In this document: positions 15,874-23,042 of the stretch, in pieces
Layout: each line of letters begins with the position of its first letter
Position numbering within the stretch: position 1 is the first letter of the stretch
DNA from: an uncultured Angelakisella sp.
GTDB taxonomy: Bacteria; Bacillota; Clostridia; Oscillospirales; Ruminococcaceae
Length of the DNA: 34,408 bases
Direction of reading: 5' to 3'
Assembly: GCA_910585525.1 (NCBI GenBank)
Contig: CAJUFR010000019.1
Location: 1-34,408, forward strand
The notes under the pieces: generated by a model
Told to the model about the DNA's origin: nothing
What the model saw: only the letters and a program-made list of their open reading frames with translations
Databases searched by the model: none
Program-made: the position numbers and the translations under genes

Positions 15874-15945
15874 AGACGATTGCAATAGTCTCTGGGATAA
15901 GACTACCACGATAGTCCCATGCTGTCAAGACGATCGAAGTAGTCT
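15874..15945 (-). promoter_or_regulatory. Promoter with three BlaI-type operators
   Basis: Three 18-bp palindromes of form AGAC(G/T)A-N6-TAGTC: 15874-15891, 15900-15917 and 15928-15945, with centres 26 and 28 bases apart. On the minus strand a TTGACA -35 (15923-15928) and TAGTCT -10 (15900-15905) with a 17-base spacer place the middle site over spacer and -10, the upstream site at the -35, and the third site downstream of the start. Confidence 0.7.
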
Positions 15946-15994
15946 TTACAGAAGATTCATATTCTTGGGCAAAATGTTACCAAACTAAAAACTA

Positions 15995-16036
15995 TTAGCA
16001 CTCTATATTGACGAGTGCTAACAAAAGTGATACAAT
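15995..16036 (+). promoter_or_regulatory. CIRCE element and clpB promoter
   Basis: TTAGCACTC (15995-16003), a nine-base spacer and GAGTGCTAA (16013-16021) form a perfect CIRCE operator, the binding site of the heat-shock repressor HrcA. It overlaps the -35 TTGACG (16008-16013), which is 17 bases from the -10 TACAAT (16031-16036). Confidence 0.93.
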
Positions 16037-16129
16037 GGGAGCCACAGGGGGAAAGAGACCACACCGCCCCTGGGTTTTCCCGGGAAAACGGGAAATGATA
16101 ATGATCATATATAAGGAGGTCAGCAGCAT

Positions 16130-18748
16130 ATGAACGCGCAGAAATACACCCAAAAATCCCTGGAGGCCATCCAGCTGGCCCAGAATATCGCCCTGGAACG
16201 GGGCAACGTCCAGATCGAGGAGGCCCATCTCCTTTCCGCCCTTCTGGCCCAGGAGGGGGGGCTCATCCCCCAGCTGGTGACCAAGATGGGCGGGGACGCC
16301 CAGGCGGTGGCCCGGGACGCCAAAAGGCTGGTGGAGAGCCTTCCCGCCGTCAGCGGCAGCGGCCGGGAGCCGGGGAAGGTCTATGTCTCCCAGCAGGTGG
16401 ACAAGGACCTGCTGGAGGCGGAGCGCCAGGCGGAGCGGATGAAGGACAGCTATGTTTCGGTGGAGCACCTGTTTTTGGCGGTGCTGGAGCAGCCCGAAGC
16501 CGGGGTGGAGCGGCTGCTGAAAAGCCATGGCATCACCAAGGAAAAGTTCCTGGCCGCCCTGGCCGCCGTCCGTGGCGGCCAGAGGGTCACCACCGACAGC
16601 CCGGAGGAGACCTACGACGTGCTGGCCAAGTACGGCCAGGACCTGGTGGAACTGGCCAGGAACCACAAGCTGGATCCGGTCATCGGCCGGGATAACGAGA
16701 TCAGAAATGTCATCCGCATCCTCAGCCGCAAGACCAAGAACAACCCTGTCCTCATCGGGGAGCCGGGGGTAGGCAAGACCGCCATCGCCGAGGGGCTGGC
16801 CCTGCGCATCGTGGCGGGGGACGTGCCGGCAAACCTCCGGGACCGGAAGCTGTTCAGCCTGGATATGGGGGCCCTCATCGCCGGGGCCAAGTTCCGGGGG
16901 GAGTTTGAGGAACGGCTCAAGGCGGTGCTGGAGGAGATCAAACGGAGCGAGGGGCGGATCATCCTCTTTATCGACGAACTGCACACCATCGTGGGGGCGG
17001 GCAGGACCGAGGGGAGCATGGATGCCGGCAACCTCCTCAAGCCGCTGCTGGCCCGGGGGGAACTCCACTGCATCGGGGCCACCACCCTGAACGAGTACCG
17101 CCAGTACATCGAAAAGGACGCCGCCCTGGAGCGGCGGTTCCAGCCGGTGCTGGTGGCGGAGCCCACGGTGGAGGACACCATTTCCATCCTCCGGGGGCTC
17201 AAGGAGCGGTACGAGGTGTACCACGGGGTGAAGATATCCGACCAGGCGCTGATCACCGCCGCCGTCCTCTCCCACCGGTACATCAGCGACCGGTTCCTGC
17301 CGGACAAGGCCATCGACCTGGTGGACGAAGCCTGCGCCATGGTCCGCACCGAGATGGATTCCATGCCCACCGAACTGGACGAGATCAACCGCCGCATCAT
17401 GCAGCACGAGATCGAGGAGACCGCCCTGAAAAAGGAGGACGACAAGCTGTCCCGGGAGCACCTTCTGGAGATACAGAAGGAACTGGCGGAGCTCCGGGCC
17501 CGGTTCGCCGAAATGAAGGCCCGGTGGGAGAACGAGAAGGCCGCCATCCAAAGCGTCCAGAAGCTGCGGGAGGAACTGGAGACGGTGAACGCCGACATCG
17601 AAAAGGCCCAGCGGGAGTACGACCTGAACAAGGCCGCCGAACTGAAATACGGCCGCCTGCCGGAACTGCAAAAGCGGCTGGCGGAGGAGGAGGAACGGGC
17701 GGAGGAGAGCCAGCGGGGGAGCGGCGACCGCCTCCTCCGGGACAAGGTCACCGACGAGGAGATCGCCAAGATCATCTGCCGCTGGACCCACATCCCGGTG
17801 AGCCGGCTGATGGAAGGGGAGCGGGAAAAGCTGCTGCGGCTGGAGGAGATCCTCCACCAGCGGGTCATCGGCCAGGACGAGGCGGTGCAGAAGGTCACCG
17901 AAGCCATCCTCCGCAGCCGGGCGGGCATCCAGGACCCGGGACGGCCTATCGGCTCCTTCCTTTTCCTGGGGCCCACCGGCGTGGGCAAGACCGAACTGGC
18001 AAAGGCCCTGGCCCAGGCCCTCTTTGACGACGAGAAGAACATGGTCCGCATCGACATGTCGGAGTACATGGAGAAGTATTCGGTGAGCCGCCTCATCGGG
18101 GCGCCTCCCGGGTACGTGGGCTACGAGGAAGGGGGCCAGCTTACCGAGGCGGTGCGCCGCCGCCCCTACAGCGTCGTCCTCTTTGACGAGATCGAAAAGG
18201 CCCATCCCGACGTGTTCAACGTCCTGTTGCAGGTGCTGGACGATGGCCGTATCACCGACAGCCAGGGGCGGACGGTGGACTTTAAGAACACCATTTTGAT
18301 CCTCACCTCCAACCTGGGCAGCCAGTCCATCCTGGAGGGCATCGGGGAGGACCTCCAGATCAGCCGGCAGGCCAGGGAAGAGGTGGAGCAGCTTCTAAAA
18401 CGCAGCTTCCGCCCCGAGTTCCTCAACCGCCTGGACGAGATCGTGTTCTACAAGCCCCTGACCAAGACCGAGATCACCGGCATCGTGGAACTGCTGCTGG
18501 CCGACCTGCAAAACCGGCTGAGAGCAAAGCAGCTGGAACTGGTCATGACCCCCGCCGCCCGGGACTACATCGTGGAGGCGGGATACGACCCCGTCTACGG
18601 CGCCCGGCCGTTAAAGCGGCTGCTCCAGTCCAGGGTGGAGACCATGGTAGCCAAGACCATCATCGCCCAGGACCTGGCCCCGGGCACGAAACTTACCGTC
18701 GACTGCAAGGACGGGCAGCTTGTTTTGGAGAACGGAGAAGCTGTTTAA
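16130..18748 (+). CDS. clpB: ATP-dependent chaperone ClpB
   Basis: A hexameric AAA+ disaggregase that, with DnaK, rescues aggregated proteins after heat or other stress. It has 872 residues, the normal ClpB length. An N-terminal Clp repeat domain (about 1-145) is followed by AAA1 with Walker A GEPGVGKT near 210 and Walker B IILFIDE, a long coiled-coil middle domain (about 400-530, many Lys/Glu/Leu heptads) that separates ClpB from ClpA or ClpC, and AAA2 with GPTGVGKT near 614 and VVLFDEIEKAHPD. AAGGAGG precedes the ATG. A perfect CIRCE element overlaps the promoter, so HrcA should control it. A hairpin follows the stop. Confidence 0.96.
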   Translation: MNAQKYTQKSLEAIQLAQNIALERGNVQIEEAHLLSALLAQEGGLIPQLVTKMGGDAQAVARDAKRLVESLPAVSGSGREPGKVYVSQQVDKDLLEAERQAERMKDSYVSVEHLFLAVLEQPEAGVERLLKSHGITKEKFLAALAAVRGGQRVTTDSPEETYDVLAKYGQDLVELARNHKLDPVIGRDNEIRNVIRILSRKTKNNPVLIGEPGVGKTAIAEGLALRIVAGDVPANLRDRKLFSLDMGALIAGAKFRGEFEERLKAVLEEIKRSEGRIILFIDELHTIVGAGRTEGSMDAGNLLKPLLARGELHCIGATTLNEYRQYIEKDAALERRFQPVLVAEPTVEDTISILRGLKERYEVYHGVKISDQALITAAVLSHRYISDRFLPDKAIDLVDEACAMVRTEMDSMPTELDEINRRIMQHEIEETALKKEDDKLSREHLLEIQKELAELRARFAEMKARWENEKAAIQSVQKLREELETVNADIEKAQREYDLNKAAELKYGRLPELQKRLAEEEERAEESQRGSGDRLLRDKVTDEEIAKIICRWTHIPVSRLMEGEREKLLRLEEILHQRVIGQDEAVQKVTEAILRSRAGIQDPGRPIGSFLFLGPTGVGKTELAKALAQALFDDEKNMVRIDMSEYMEKYSVSRLIGAPPGYVGYEEGGQLTEAVRRRPYSVVLFDEIEKAHPDVFNVLLQVLDDGRITDSQGRTVDFKNTILILTSNLGSQSILEGIGEDLQISRQAREEVEQLLKRSFRPEFLNRLDEIVFYKPLTKTEITGIVELLLADLQNRLRAKQLELVMTPAARDYIVEAGYDPVYGARPLKRLLQSRVETMVAKTIIAQDLAPGTKLTVDCKDGQLVLENGEAV

Positions 18749-18753
18749 ATATT

Positions 18754-18789
18754 ACCCTCCCCCTGGCCGCCAAAGGCCGGGGGGAGGGT
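18754..18789. terminator. Hairpin after clpB
   Basis: ACCCTCCCCC...GGCC and GGCC...GGGGGAGGGT form a very stable stem right after the clpB stop. recD2 converges from the other side, so it may serve both. No T tract. Confidence 0.55.
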
Positions 18790-18826
18790 CTGCTGTTCCC
18801 GGAACGACAAGGGGAGGGGCGGAGGG

Positions 18827-21040
18827 TCAACCCTCCACCGCCTCCCGCAGCATCGGTGTCAAATTGGTGTACCGCCGGGTGCGGCGGTGGTTTTTTACCA
18901 TCCGGGCCACCGTGGCCTGCTCCCCGGCCATCACCAGCAGCCGCCGGGCCCGGGTGACCCCGGTGTAGAGAAGGTTGCGGTAGTGCAGCTTCTGGTGCTC
19001 CCCCATCAGCGGCATCACTACCGCCTCGAATTCGCTGCCCTGGCTTTTGTGGATGGTGATGGCGTAGGCCTGCTCCAGCTGGCCGGCGGCGTCGAAATTA
19101 TAGGGGACCACCACCTCGTCGAACCGCACCAGGATGGTCTTGGAGGGGGGATCGATCATCTCGATGATGCCGATATCCCCGTTAAAGACCCCCTGGCCCT
19201 CCCGGCCCTGGTCGTCCTTCCAGGGGATGTCGTAGTTGTTGCGGACCTGCATCACCTTGTCCCCCTCCCGGAGGGTGCGGCCCAGGTCGGTGTACTCGCT
19301 CTTCTGGGGGTCGGGGGGGTTCAGCCGGGCCTGGAGCACCCGGTTCAGTTCCCGGGTGCCCAAGGGTCCCTGCTTCATGGGGGTGATCACCTGGATATCC
19401 CACAGCGGCCGGAAGCCGTAGCTGGCGGGGAGCCGCCGGGCGCAGAGGTCGGCCACCAGCTGCTGGGCCTTTGCCGGGTCCCGCTGGGGGAGGAAGAAAA
19501 AGTCCTTGTCCTTGCAGTCCAGCCGGGGCAGCTGACCCCCCACGATGGCGTGGGCGTTGACCACGATGAGGCTTTCCGCCGCCTGGCGGAACACCTCGTC
19601 CAGGTGGACGGTGGGGATACAGTCGCTGGCGATGAGGTCCCCCAGCACCCGCCCCGCCGCCACCGAGGGCAGCTGGTCGCTGTCCCCCACCAGGATCAGC
19701 TTGCACCCCAGCCGCATCCCCCGGAACAGCGATTCCAGGATAAGGGTGTCCACCATGCTCATCTCGTCCACGATGATGGCGTCGGCGGGGAGGGGGTTCT
19801 TCTCGTTGCGCTTAAAGGTGAGGGTGTCCCGGAAGGGCTCCACCTCCAGCAGGCGGTGGATGGTTTTGGCGTCCCGGCCGGTGACCTCCGACATCCGCTT
19901 GGCGGCACGGCCGGTGGGGGCGGCCAGCGCCACCTGCAGCCCCTCCCCCTCCAGCAGGGTGAGGATGCCATTGAGGGTGGTGGTCTTGCCGGTGCCGGGG
20001 CCGCCGGTGAGGATAAAGACCGGGCTTTGCATCGCCTCCCGGATGGCCCGGCGCTGCTGGGCCCCGTAGTGGATGCCCAGCTGCTCCTCCAGCCGGGCGG
20101 TCTCCTGCTCCCAGTCCCGGACAGGGGGCGGGGCCAGCTGGAGCATCAGGGCGATGCGGCCGGCGATGGTGGTCTCGGCGGTGAACAACTCCGGCAGGTA
20201 GAGGCAGGGGCGGCCCCCGCCGTCGTAGGCCACCAGGCTGCCGTCCTCCTCCATCCGCTGGATGGTGTCCTGAACCAGTTCCGGCCCGATGGCCAGGAAG
20301 GGGGCGGCGAAGCGTTCCAGGGTGGCCCGGGGCAGGCAGGTGTGGCCCTCCCGGCTGTTGTGGCGGAGGATGAACCGGATGCCGGCGGAGAGCCGGTGGT
20401 AGTCCTCCGGCTGGTAGCCGTCGAATCGTTTGGCGATGCCGTCGGTGGTGTCGAAGTCCAGGCCGGTCTCGTCACAGCAGAGGATATAGGGGTCCTCCCG
20501 GATCAGTTCCATGGCGGGGCCGCCCCACCGCTTCCAGACCCGGATGGCCACGGCGGGGGAGAGGCCGCAGCCGGTGAGGAAGATCATCAGGGTGCGGATG
20601 CCGAACAGCCGGGCGAACTCCTCCCCGATGGCCCGGGCCTTGTCCGCCGAGATGCCCCGGACCTCCGCCAGCCGCTCCGGCTGCTTTTCCATCACCTCCA
20701 GGGTGCTGTCCCGGAACCGGTCCACCAGCCGCCGGGCGATGGCGGGGCCGATGCCCTTGATGGCCCCGGAGGAAAGATACTTCAAAATGGCGTTGGAGGT
20801 GGTGGGGAGGGTGCGGAGGATAACATCCGCCTTGAACTGGTGGCCGAACCGGGGGTGGACGTCGTAGTGCCCCTCGGCGGTGATCTCCTCCCCCTCGGCC
20901 ACGCCGCTGGTCTTGCCCACCAACGTGATCAGCTCGTCCTCCACCGAGACAGCCAGGACGGTGAAGCCGCTGTCCTCGTTGTAAAAGATGACGTCCTCCA
21001 CCGTGCCCTCCAGGTGCTCCGGCTGCTTGTCGTCCCGCAT
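18827..21040 (-). CDS. recD2: ATP-dependent 5'-3' DNA helicase RecD2
   Basis: A superfamily 1B helicase of 737 residues used in DNA repair and replication-fork maintenance in bacteria lacking RecBCD. The N-terminal region (about 1-200) carries an OB-like part and helix-hairpin-helix segments (SSGAIKGIGPAIARRLV, VRGISADKARAIGEEF), which mark RecD2 rather than RecD. The helicase core has Walker A GGPGTGKTTT near 345, DEMSMVD for motif II, a GDSDQLPSV motif, and the C-terminal ITIHKSQGSEF motif. GGGAGGG lies before the ATG. It follows the HAD gene with a terminator between, in only about 50 bases, so its own promoter was not resolved. Confidence 0.95.
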   Translation of the reverse strand: MRDDKQPEHLEGTVEDVIFYNEDSGFTVLAVSVEDELITLVGKTSGVAEGEEITAEGHYDVHPRFGHQFKADVILRTLPTTSNAILKYLSSGAIKGIGPAIARRLVDRFRDSTLEVMEKQPERLAEVRGISADKARAIGEEFARLFGIRTLMIFLTGCGLSPAVAIRVWKRWGGPAMELIREDPYILCCDETGLDFDTTDGIAKRFDGYQPEDYHRLSAGIRFILRHNSREGHTCLPRATLERFAAPFLAIGPELVQDTIQRMEEDGSLVAYDGGGRPCLYLPELFTAETTIAGRIALMLQLAPPPVRDWEQETARLEEQLGIHYGAQQRRAIREAMQSPVFILTGGPGTGKTTTLNGILTLLEGEGLQVALAAPTGRAAKRMSEVTGRDAKTIHRLLEVEPFRDTLTFKRNEKNPLPADAIIVDEMSMVDTLILESLFRGMRLGCKLILVGDSDQLPSVAAGRVLGDLIASDCIPTVHLDEVFRQAAESLIVVNAHAIVGGQLPRLDCKDKDFFFLPQRDPAKAQQLVADLCARRLPASYGFRPLWDIQVITPMKQGPLGTRELNRVLQARLNPPDPQKSEYTDLGRTLREGDKVMQVRNNYDIPWKDDQGREGQGVFNGDIGIIEMIDPPSKTILVRFDEVVVPYNFDAAGQLEQAYAITIHKSQGSEFEAVVMPLMGEHQKLHYRNLLYTGVTRARRLLVMAGEQATVARMVKNHRRTRRYTNLTPMLREAVEG

Positions 21041-21061
21041 CTCCGTCCCTCCCTTCCCGGA

Positions 21062-21089
21062 TAAAAACAGGGGCGTCCGGCGCCCCCGT
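21062..21089 (-). terminator. Terminator after the HAD phosphatase gene
   Basis: On the minus strand GGGGGCG-CCGGA-CGCCCC is followed by TGTTTTTAT, a canonical intrinsic terminator. It lies between the HAD stop (21092) and the recD2 start (21040). Confidence 0.75.
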
Positions 21090-21091
21090 TA

Positions 21092-21742
21092 TTACTTGAT
21101 CGCCTCCAGCAGAAGGTGGGTCAGTTCCTCCACCGTGTCGGCCAGGCGGTCGGCCCCGGCCTCCACCAGCACCTTCCGGGGCTTCATCCCCCAGGTGACG
21201 CCGATGGTGTAAAAGCCGCTGTTCTTGCCGGTCTGCATATCCACTTCCGAATCCCCCACGTAGGCGGCGCAGCGGCCCCCCAGGCGGCGGAGCACCTCCC
21301 GGGGGCCGGCGGGGTCCGGCTTTGTGGGGATGCCCTCCAGCTGTCCCTGGGCCAGGTCCAGATCGGTGCCGAAGGTGCTTTGCCACACCAGCCGGGTCTG
21401 GAGGTCCGGCTTGTTGGAGATGACGGCGGTCCGGGCCCCGGCCTGGCGCAGCGTCCGCAGCATCTCCGGGATGCCGGGGAAGGGCTTGCAGCCCTGGGCG
21501 CAGAGGTCGCCGTAGATGGTCATATAGTCGTTCTTCACCTGGGCCCCGTGCTTTTCAAAGTCCTCCGGCGAGAGCATCCGGCGGATGAGCATATCCGCCC
21601 CGTTGCCGATGTAGCCCCGGTACTCCTCCAGGGTGTGGGTGGGCAGGCCGGAGATCTCCAGCGCCGTGTTGCCGCAAAGGGCGATATCCGCCAGGGAATC
21701 CAGCAGGGTGCCGTCCAGGTCGAATAAGATCACAGGGTCCAT
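21092..21742 (-). CDS. HAD-family hydrolase, phosphoglycolate-phosphatase-like
   Basis: A 216-residue cytoplasmic phosphatase. Motif I is FDLDGTLLDS at about 7-16 (nucleophile Asp8, acid/base Asp10), with a helical cap after it. Motif II lies in AVISNKP, motif III is the Lys of TKPDP, and motif IV is VGDSEVDM. The pattern fits the Gph/PpaX group, which acts on phosphoglycolate, pyrophosphate or small sugar phosphates; the substrate cannot be fixed from sequence. A consensus promoter, TTGACT-17-TATAAT, drives it divergently from the TPP riboswitch, but nothing else ties it to thiamine. Confidence 0.85.
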   Translation of the reverse strand: MDPVILFDLDGTLLDSLADIALCGNTALEISGLPTHTLEEYRGYIGNGADMLIRRMLSPEDFEKHGAQVKNDYMTIYGDLCAQGCKPFPGIPEMLRTLRQAGARTAVISNKPDLQTRLVWQSTFGTDLDLAQGQLEGIPTKPDPAGPREVLRRLGGRCAAYVGDSEVDMQTGKNSGFYTIGVTWGMKPRKVLVEAGADRLADTVEELTHLLLEAIK

Positions 21743-21774
21743 GATGCCACCGCCTTGTCGTCATTATCCTCTCT

Positions 21775-21821
21775 ATTATAGGATAGTTTTTCTTGACAGT
21801 CAACCGGAATGGTGGTATGAT
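21775..21821. promoter_or_regulatory. Divergent promoters with overlapping -35 boxes
   Basis: Plus strand: TTGACA (21793-21798), 17 bases, TATGAT (21816-21821), driving the riboswitch and thiT. Minus strand: TTGACT (21798-21803), 17 bases, TATAAT (21775-21780), driving the HAD gene. The two -35 boxes share base 21798, so two polymerases can hardly bind together. Confidence 0.8.
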
Positions 21822-21829
21822 AGGGTCAC

Positions 21830-21923
21830 AAACCAGGGGGGTCCGTATGTGCGGGCTGAGATATGGGACGGTATCCCATGACCCTTAAACCTGATCTGGA
21901 TCATGCCAGCGTAGGAAGGGAAT
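21830..21923 (+). promoter_or_regulatory. TPP (THI-box) riboswitch
   Basis: The conserved thi-box elements are in order: GCGGGCTGAGAT, a variable hairpin ATGGGA...TCCCAT, GACCCTTAAACCTGATCTGG, and the ending ATGCCAGCGTAGGAAGGG. It lies between a strong promoter and thiT. Thiamine pyrophosphate binding should stabilise the aptamer and allow the downstream terminator to form, switching thiT off. Confidence 0.95.
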
Positions 21924-21939
21924 AAGCCGGACTCTTTGT

Positions 21940-21973
21940 GCGCTTTGTGGTGTATCCGCAAAGCGCCTTTTTT
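21940..21973 (+). terminator. Riboswitch-controlled terminator
   Basis: GCGCTTTG (21940-21947) pairs with CAAAGCGC (21959-21966), followed by C and six T. It is the expression platform of the TPP riboswitch, between the aptamer and thiT. Confidence 0.85.
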
Positions 21974-22031
21974 GCACCTCTCTTTCCATCTGTCACGGTT
22001 CCGGTCGCCGATGAATAAGGAGGACTGACCA

Positions 22032-22595
22032 ATGAGAGACCAAAAGACCAAGACCCTTGTGGAGTGCGCCCTGATGGTGGCCCTTTCCACCATCCTCAGC
22101 TTCATCACCATCTACAAGCTGCCCCAGGGGGGGGATATCACCGCCGTCAGCATGATGCCGCTGGTGCTGGCGTCCTTCCGCCACGGCCCCAAGTGGGGGG
22201 TGTTCACCGGCTTCGTCTACGGCGTTATCCAGATGATGATGGGGTTCGAGAACGTCATGTACTGCGCCACCTTCGGGGCCATGGTGCTCTGCGTGATACT
22301 GGACTACCTGCTGGCCTACTCGGTGATGGGGCTGTCCTGCGTCTTTGGCCGGGGGCTGAAAAAGCGGGAGTGGAGCGTGGCGGCAGGGGTCACGGTGGCG
22401 GGGCTGCTGCGGTACCTGTGCAGCTTCCTTTCCGGCATCATCATCTGGCGGGAGTACGCCCCGGAGACGATGCCGGTGTGGCTCTACTCCCTGGGGTATA
22501 ACGGCAGCTACATGATCCCGGAAATTATCCTCACCGCTGTCGCTTCGGTGCTGGTCATCCGGGCCCTGGACAAGCAGATGAAGGAAACAGTGTAA
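22032..22595 (+). CDS. thiT: Thiamine ECF-transporter substrate-binding subunit ThiT
   Basis: A membrane S-component of 187 residues with about six helices that captures thiamine and docks on the shared ECF module (EcfA, EcfA', EcfT), which is encoded elsewhere. The start TLVECALMVALSTILSFITIYKLPQGG, the FRHGPKWGVFTGFVYGVIQ segment and the C-terminal YNGSYMIPEIILT are typical of ThiT. AAGGAGG lies before the ATG. The upstream TPP riboswitch confirms thiamine-linked control. A terminator follows. Confidence 0.95.
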   Translation: MRDQKTKTLVECALMVALSTILSFITIYKLPQGGDITAVSMMPLVLASFRHGPKWGVFTGFVYGVIQMMMGFENVMYCATFGAMVLCVILDYLLAYSVMGLSCVFGRGLKKREWSVAAGVTVAGLLRYLCSFLSGIIIWREYAPETMPVWLYSLGYNGSYMIPEIILTAVASVLVIRALDKQMKETV

Positions 22596-22606
22596 AAACA
22601 AAAGAC

Positions 22607-22641
22607 ACCCGGCCGCTGGAGCAGTGGCCGGGCGTTTTTTG
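22607..22641. terminator. Bidirectional terminator between thiT and the ribbon-helix-helix gene
   Basis: CCCGGCC-N11-GGCCGGG followed by CGTTTTTTG on the plus strand; on the minus strand the same stem is followed by TGTCTTTTGTTTTT. It ends both convergent genes. Confidence 0.85.
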
Positions 22642-22648
22642 TGTGGGG

Positions 22649-22828
22649 TTATTGGGGCGGGTCCAGGGGGATGGGGCCGTTTTCTTTTTCCAGCTGGGTG
22701 ATACACTGATGGAGCAAGTACTCAATTTCCCGGTTCAGAAAACGTTTTTCGGTTCTTGCAAGATACCGCAGCTTTTGGAGCAGTTGACGGTCTATCCGAA
22801 GGGTATACTGGACAGTTTCTTTTTCCAT
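22649..22828 (-). CDS. Small ribbon-helix-helix (Arc-like) DNA-binding protein
   Basis: A 59-residue protein. It begins MEKETVQYTLRIDRQLLQKL, a strand then helix, and continues with helix-forming EKRFLNREIEYLLHQCITQLEKEN, the Arc/MetJ ribbon-helix-helix layout. The start at 22828 follows AGAGGTG; the frame runs upstream to 23014 but crosses the promoter region. No toxin gene is adjacent, so it is not an obvious antitoxin. Its promoter lies between the arms of a 10-bp inverted repeat, which suggests autoregulation. Confidence 0.75.
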   Translation of the reverse strand: MEKETVQYTLRIDRQLLQKLRYLARTEKRFLNREIEYLLHQCITQLEKENGPIPLDPPQ

Positions 22829-22840
22829 AGGGAACACCTC

Positions 22841-22890
22841 TTTCGTTTGGGATAATACAATAATAGCAGATTTTTGGGAGCCAAACGAAA
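22841..22890. promoter_or_regulatory. 10-bp inverted repeat bracketing the ribbon-helix-helix promoter
   Basis: TTTCGTTTGG (22841-22850) and its exact complement CCAAACGAAA (22881-22890) are separated by 30 bases. On the minus strand TTTGGC or TTGGCT for a -35 lies in or at the right arm and TATTGT (22857-22862) can act as -10; the left arm is downstream of the start. On the plus strand the right arm lies in the spacer of another possible promoter. Confidence 0.65.
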
Positions 22891-22903
22891 ATGGTGGTAT
22901 GAT
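22874..22903 (+). promoter_or_regulatory. Possible orphan plus-strand promoter
   Basis: TTGGGA (22874-22879), 18 bases, TATGAT (22898-22903), with TGG before the -10. The 11 bases GGTGGTATGAT are identical to those at the ribokinase and thiT promoters. No plus-strand gene follows; a 14-codon frame (MTQYWWCNEGMKVQ, 22913-22957) and a weak GCCG/CGGC hairpin with six T (22974-23000) do. Confidence 0.35.
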
Positions 22904-23042
22904 GATGGAAAAATGACGCAATATTGGTGGTGTAATGAGGGTATGAAGGTGCAATAATCGCTCATCGAGATTTGCCGGTGGCTGATATACGGCGTTTTTT
23001 GCCAATAGGGGCAATAGAAATCATGTCGGGCAGGGGGCCACC

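Noticed and set aside
15995..18205. 736-codon open frame antisense to clpB
   Set aside because: It mirrors clpB codons and crosses the CIRCE and promoter. High GC suppresses antisense stops.
18887..21064. 725-codon open frame opposite recD2
   Set aside because: RecD2 motifs on the minus strand are decisive; the plus frame shows no motif.
22649..22828. Antitoxin of a toxin-antitoxin pair
   Set aside because: The ribbon-helix-helix fold fits, but no small toxin frame lies on either side on the same strand.
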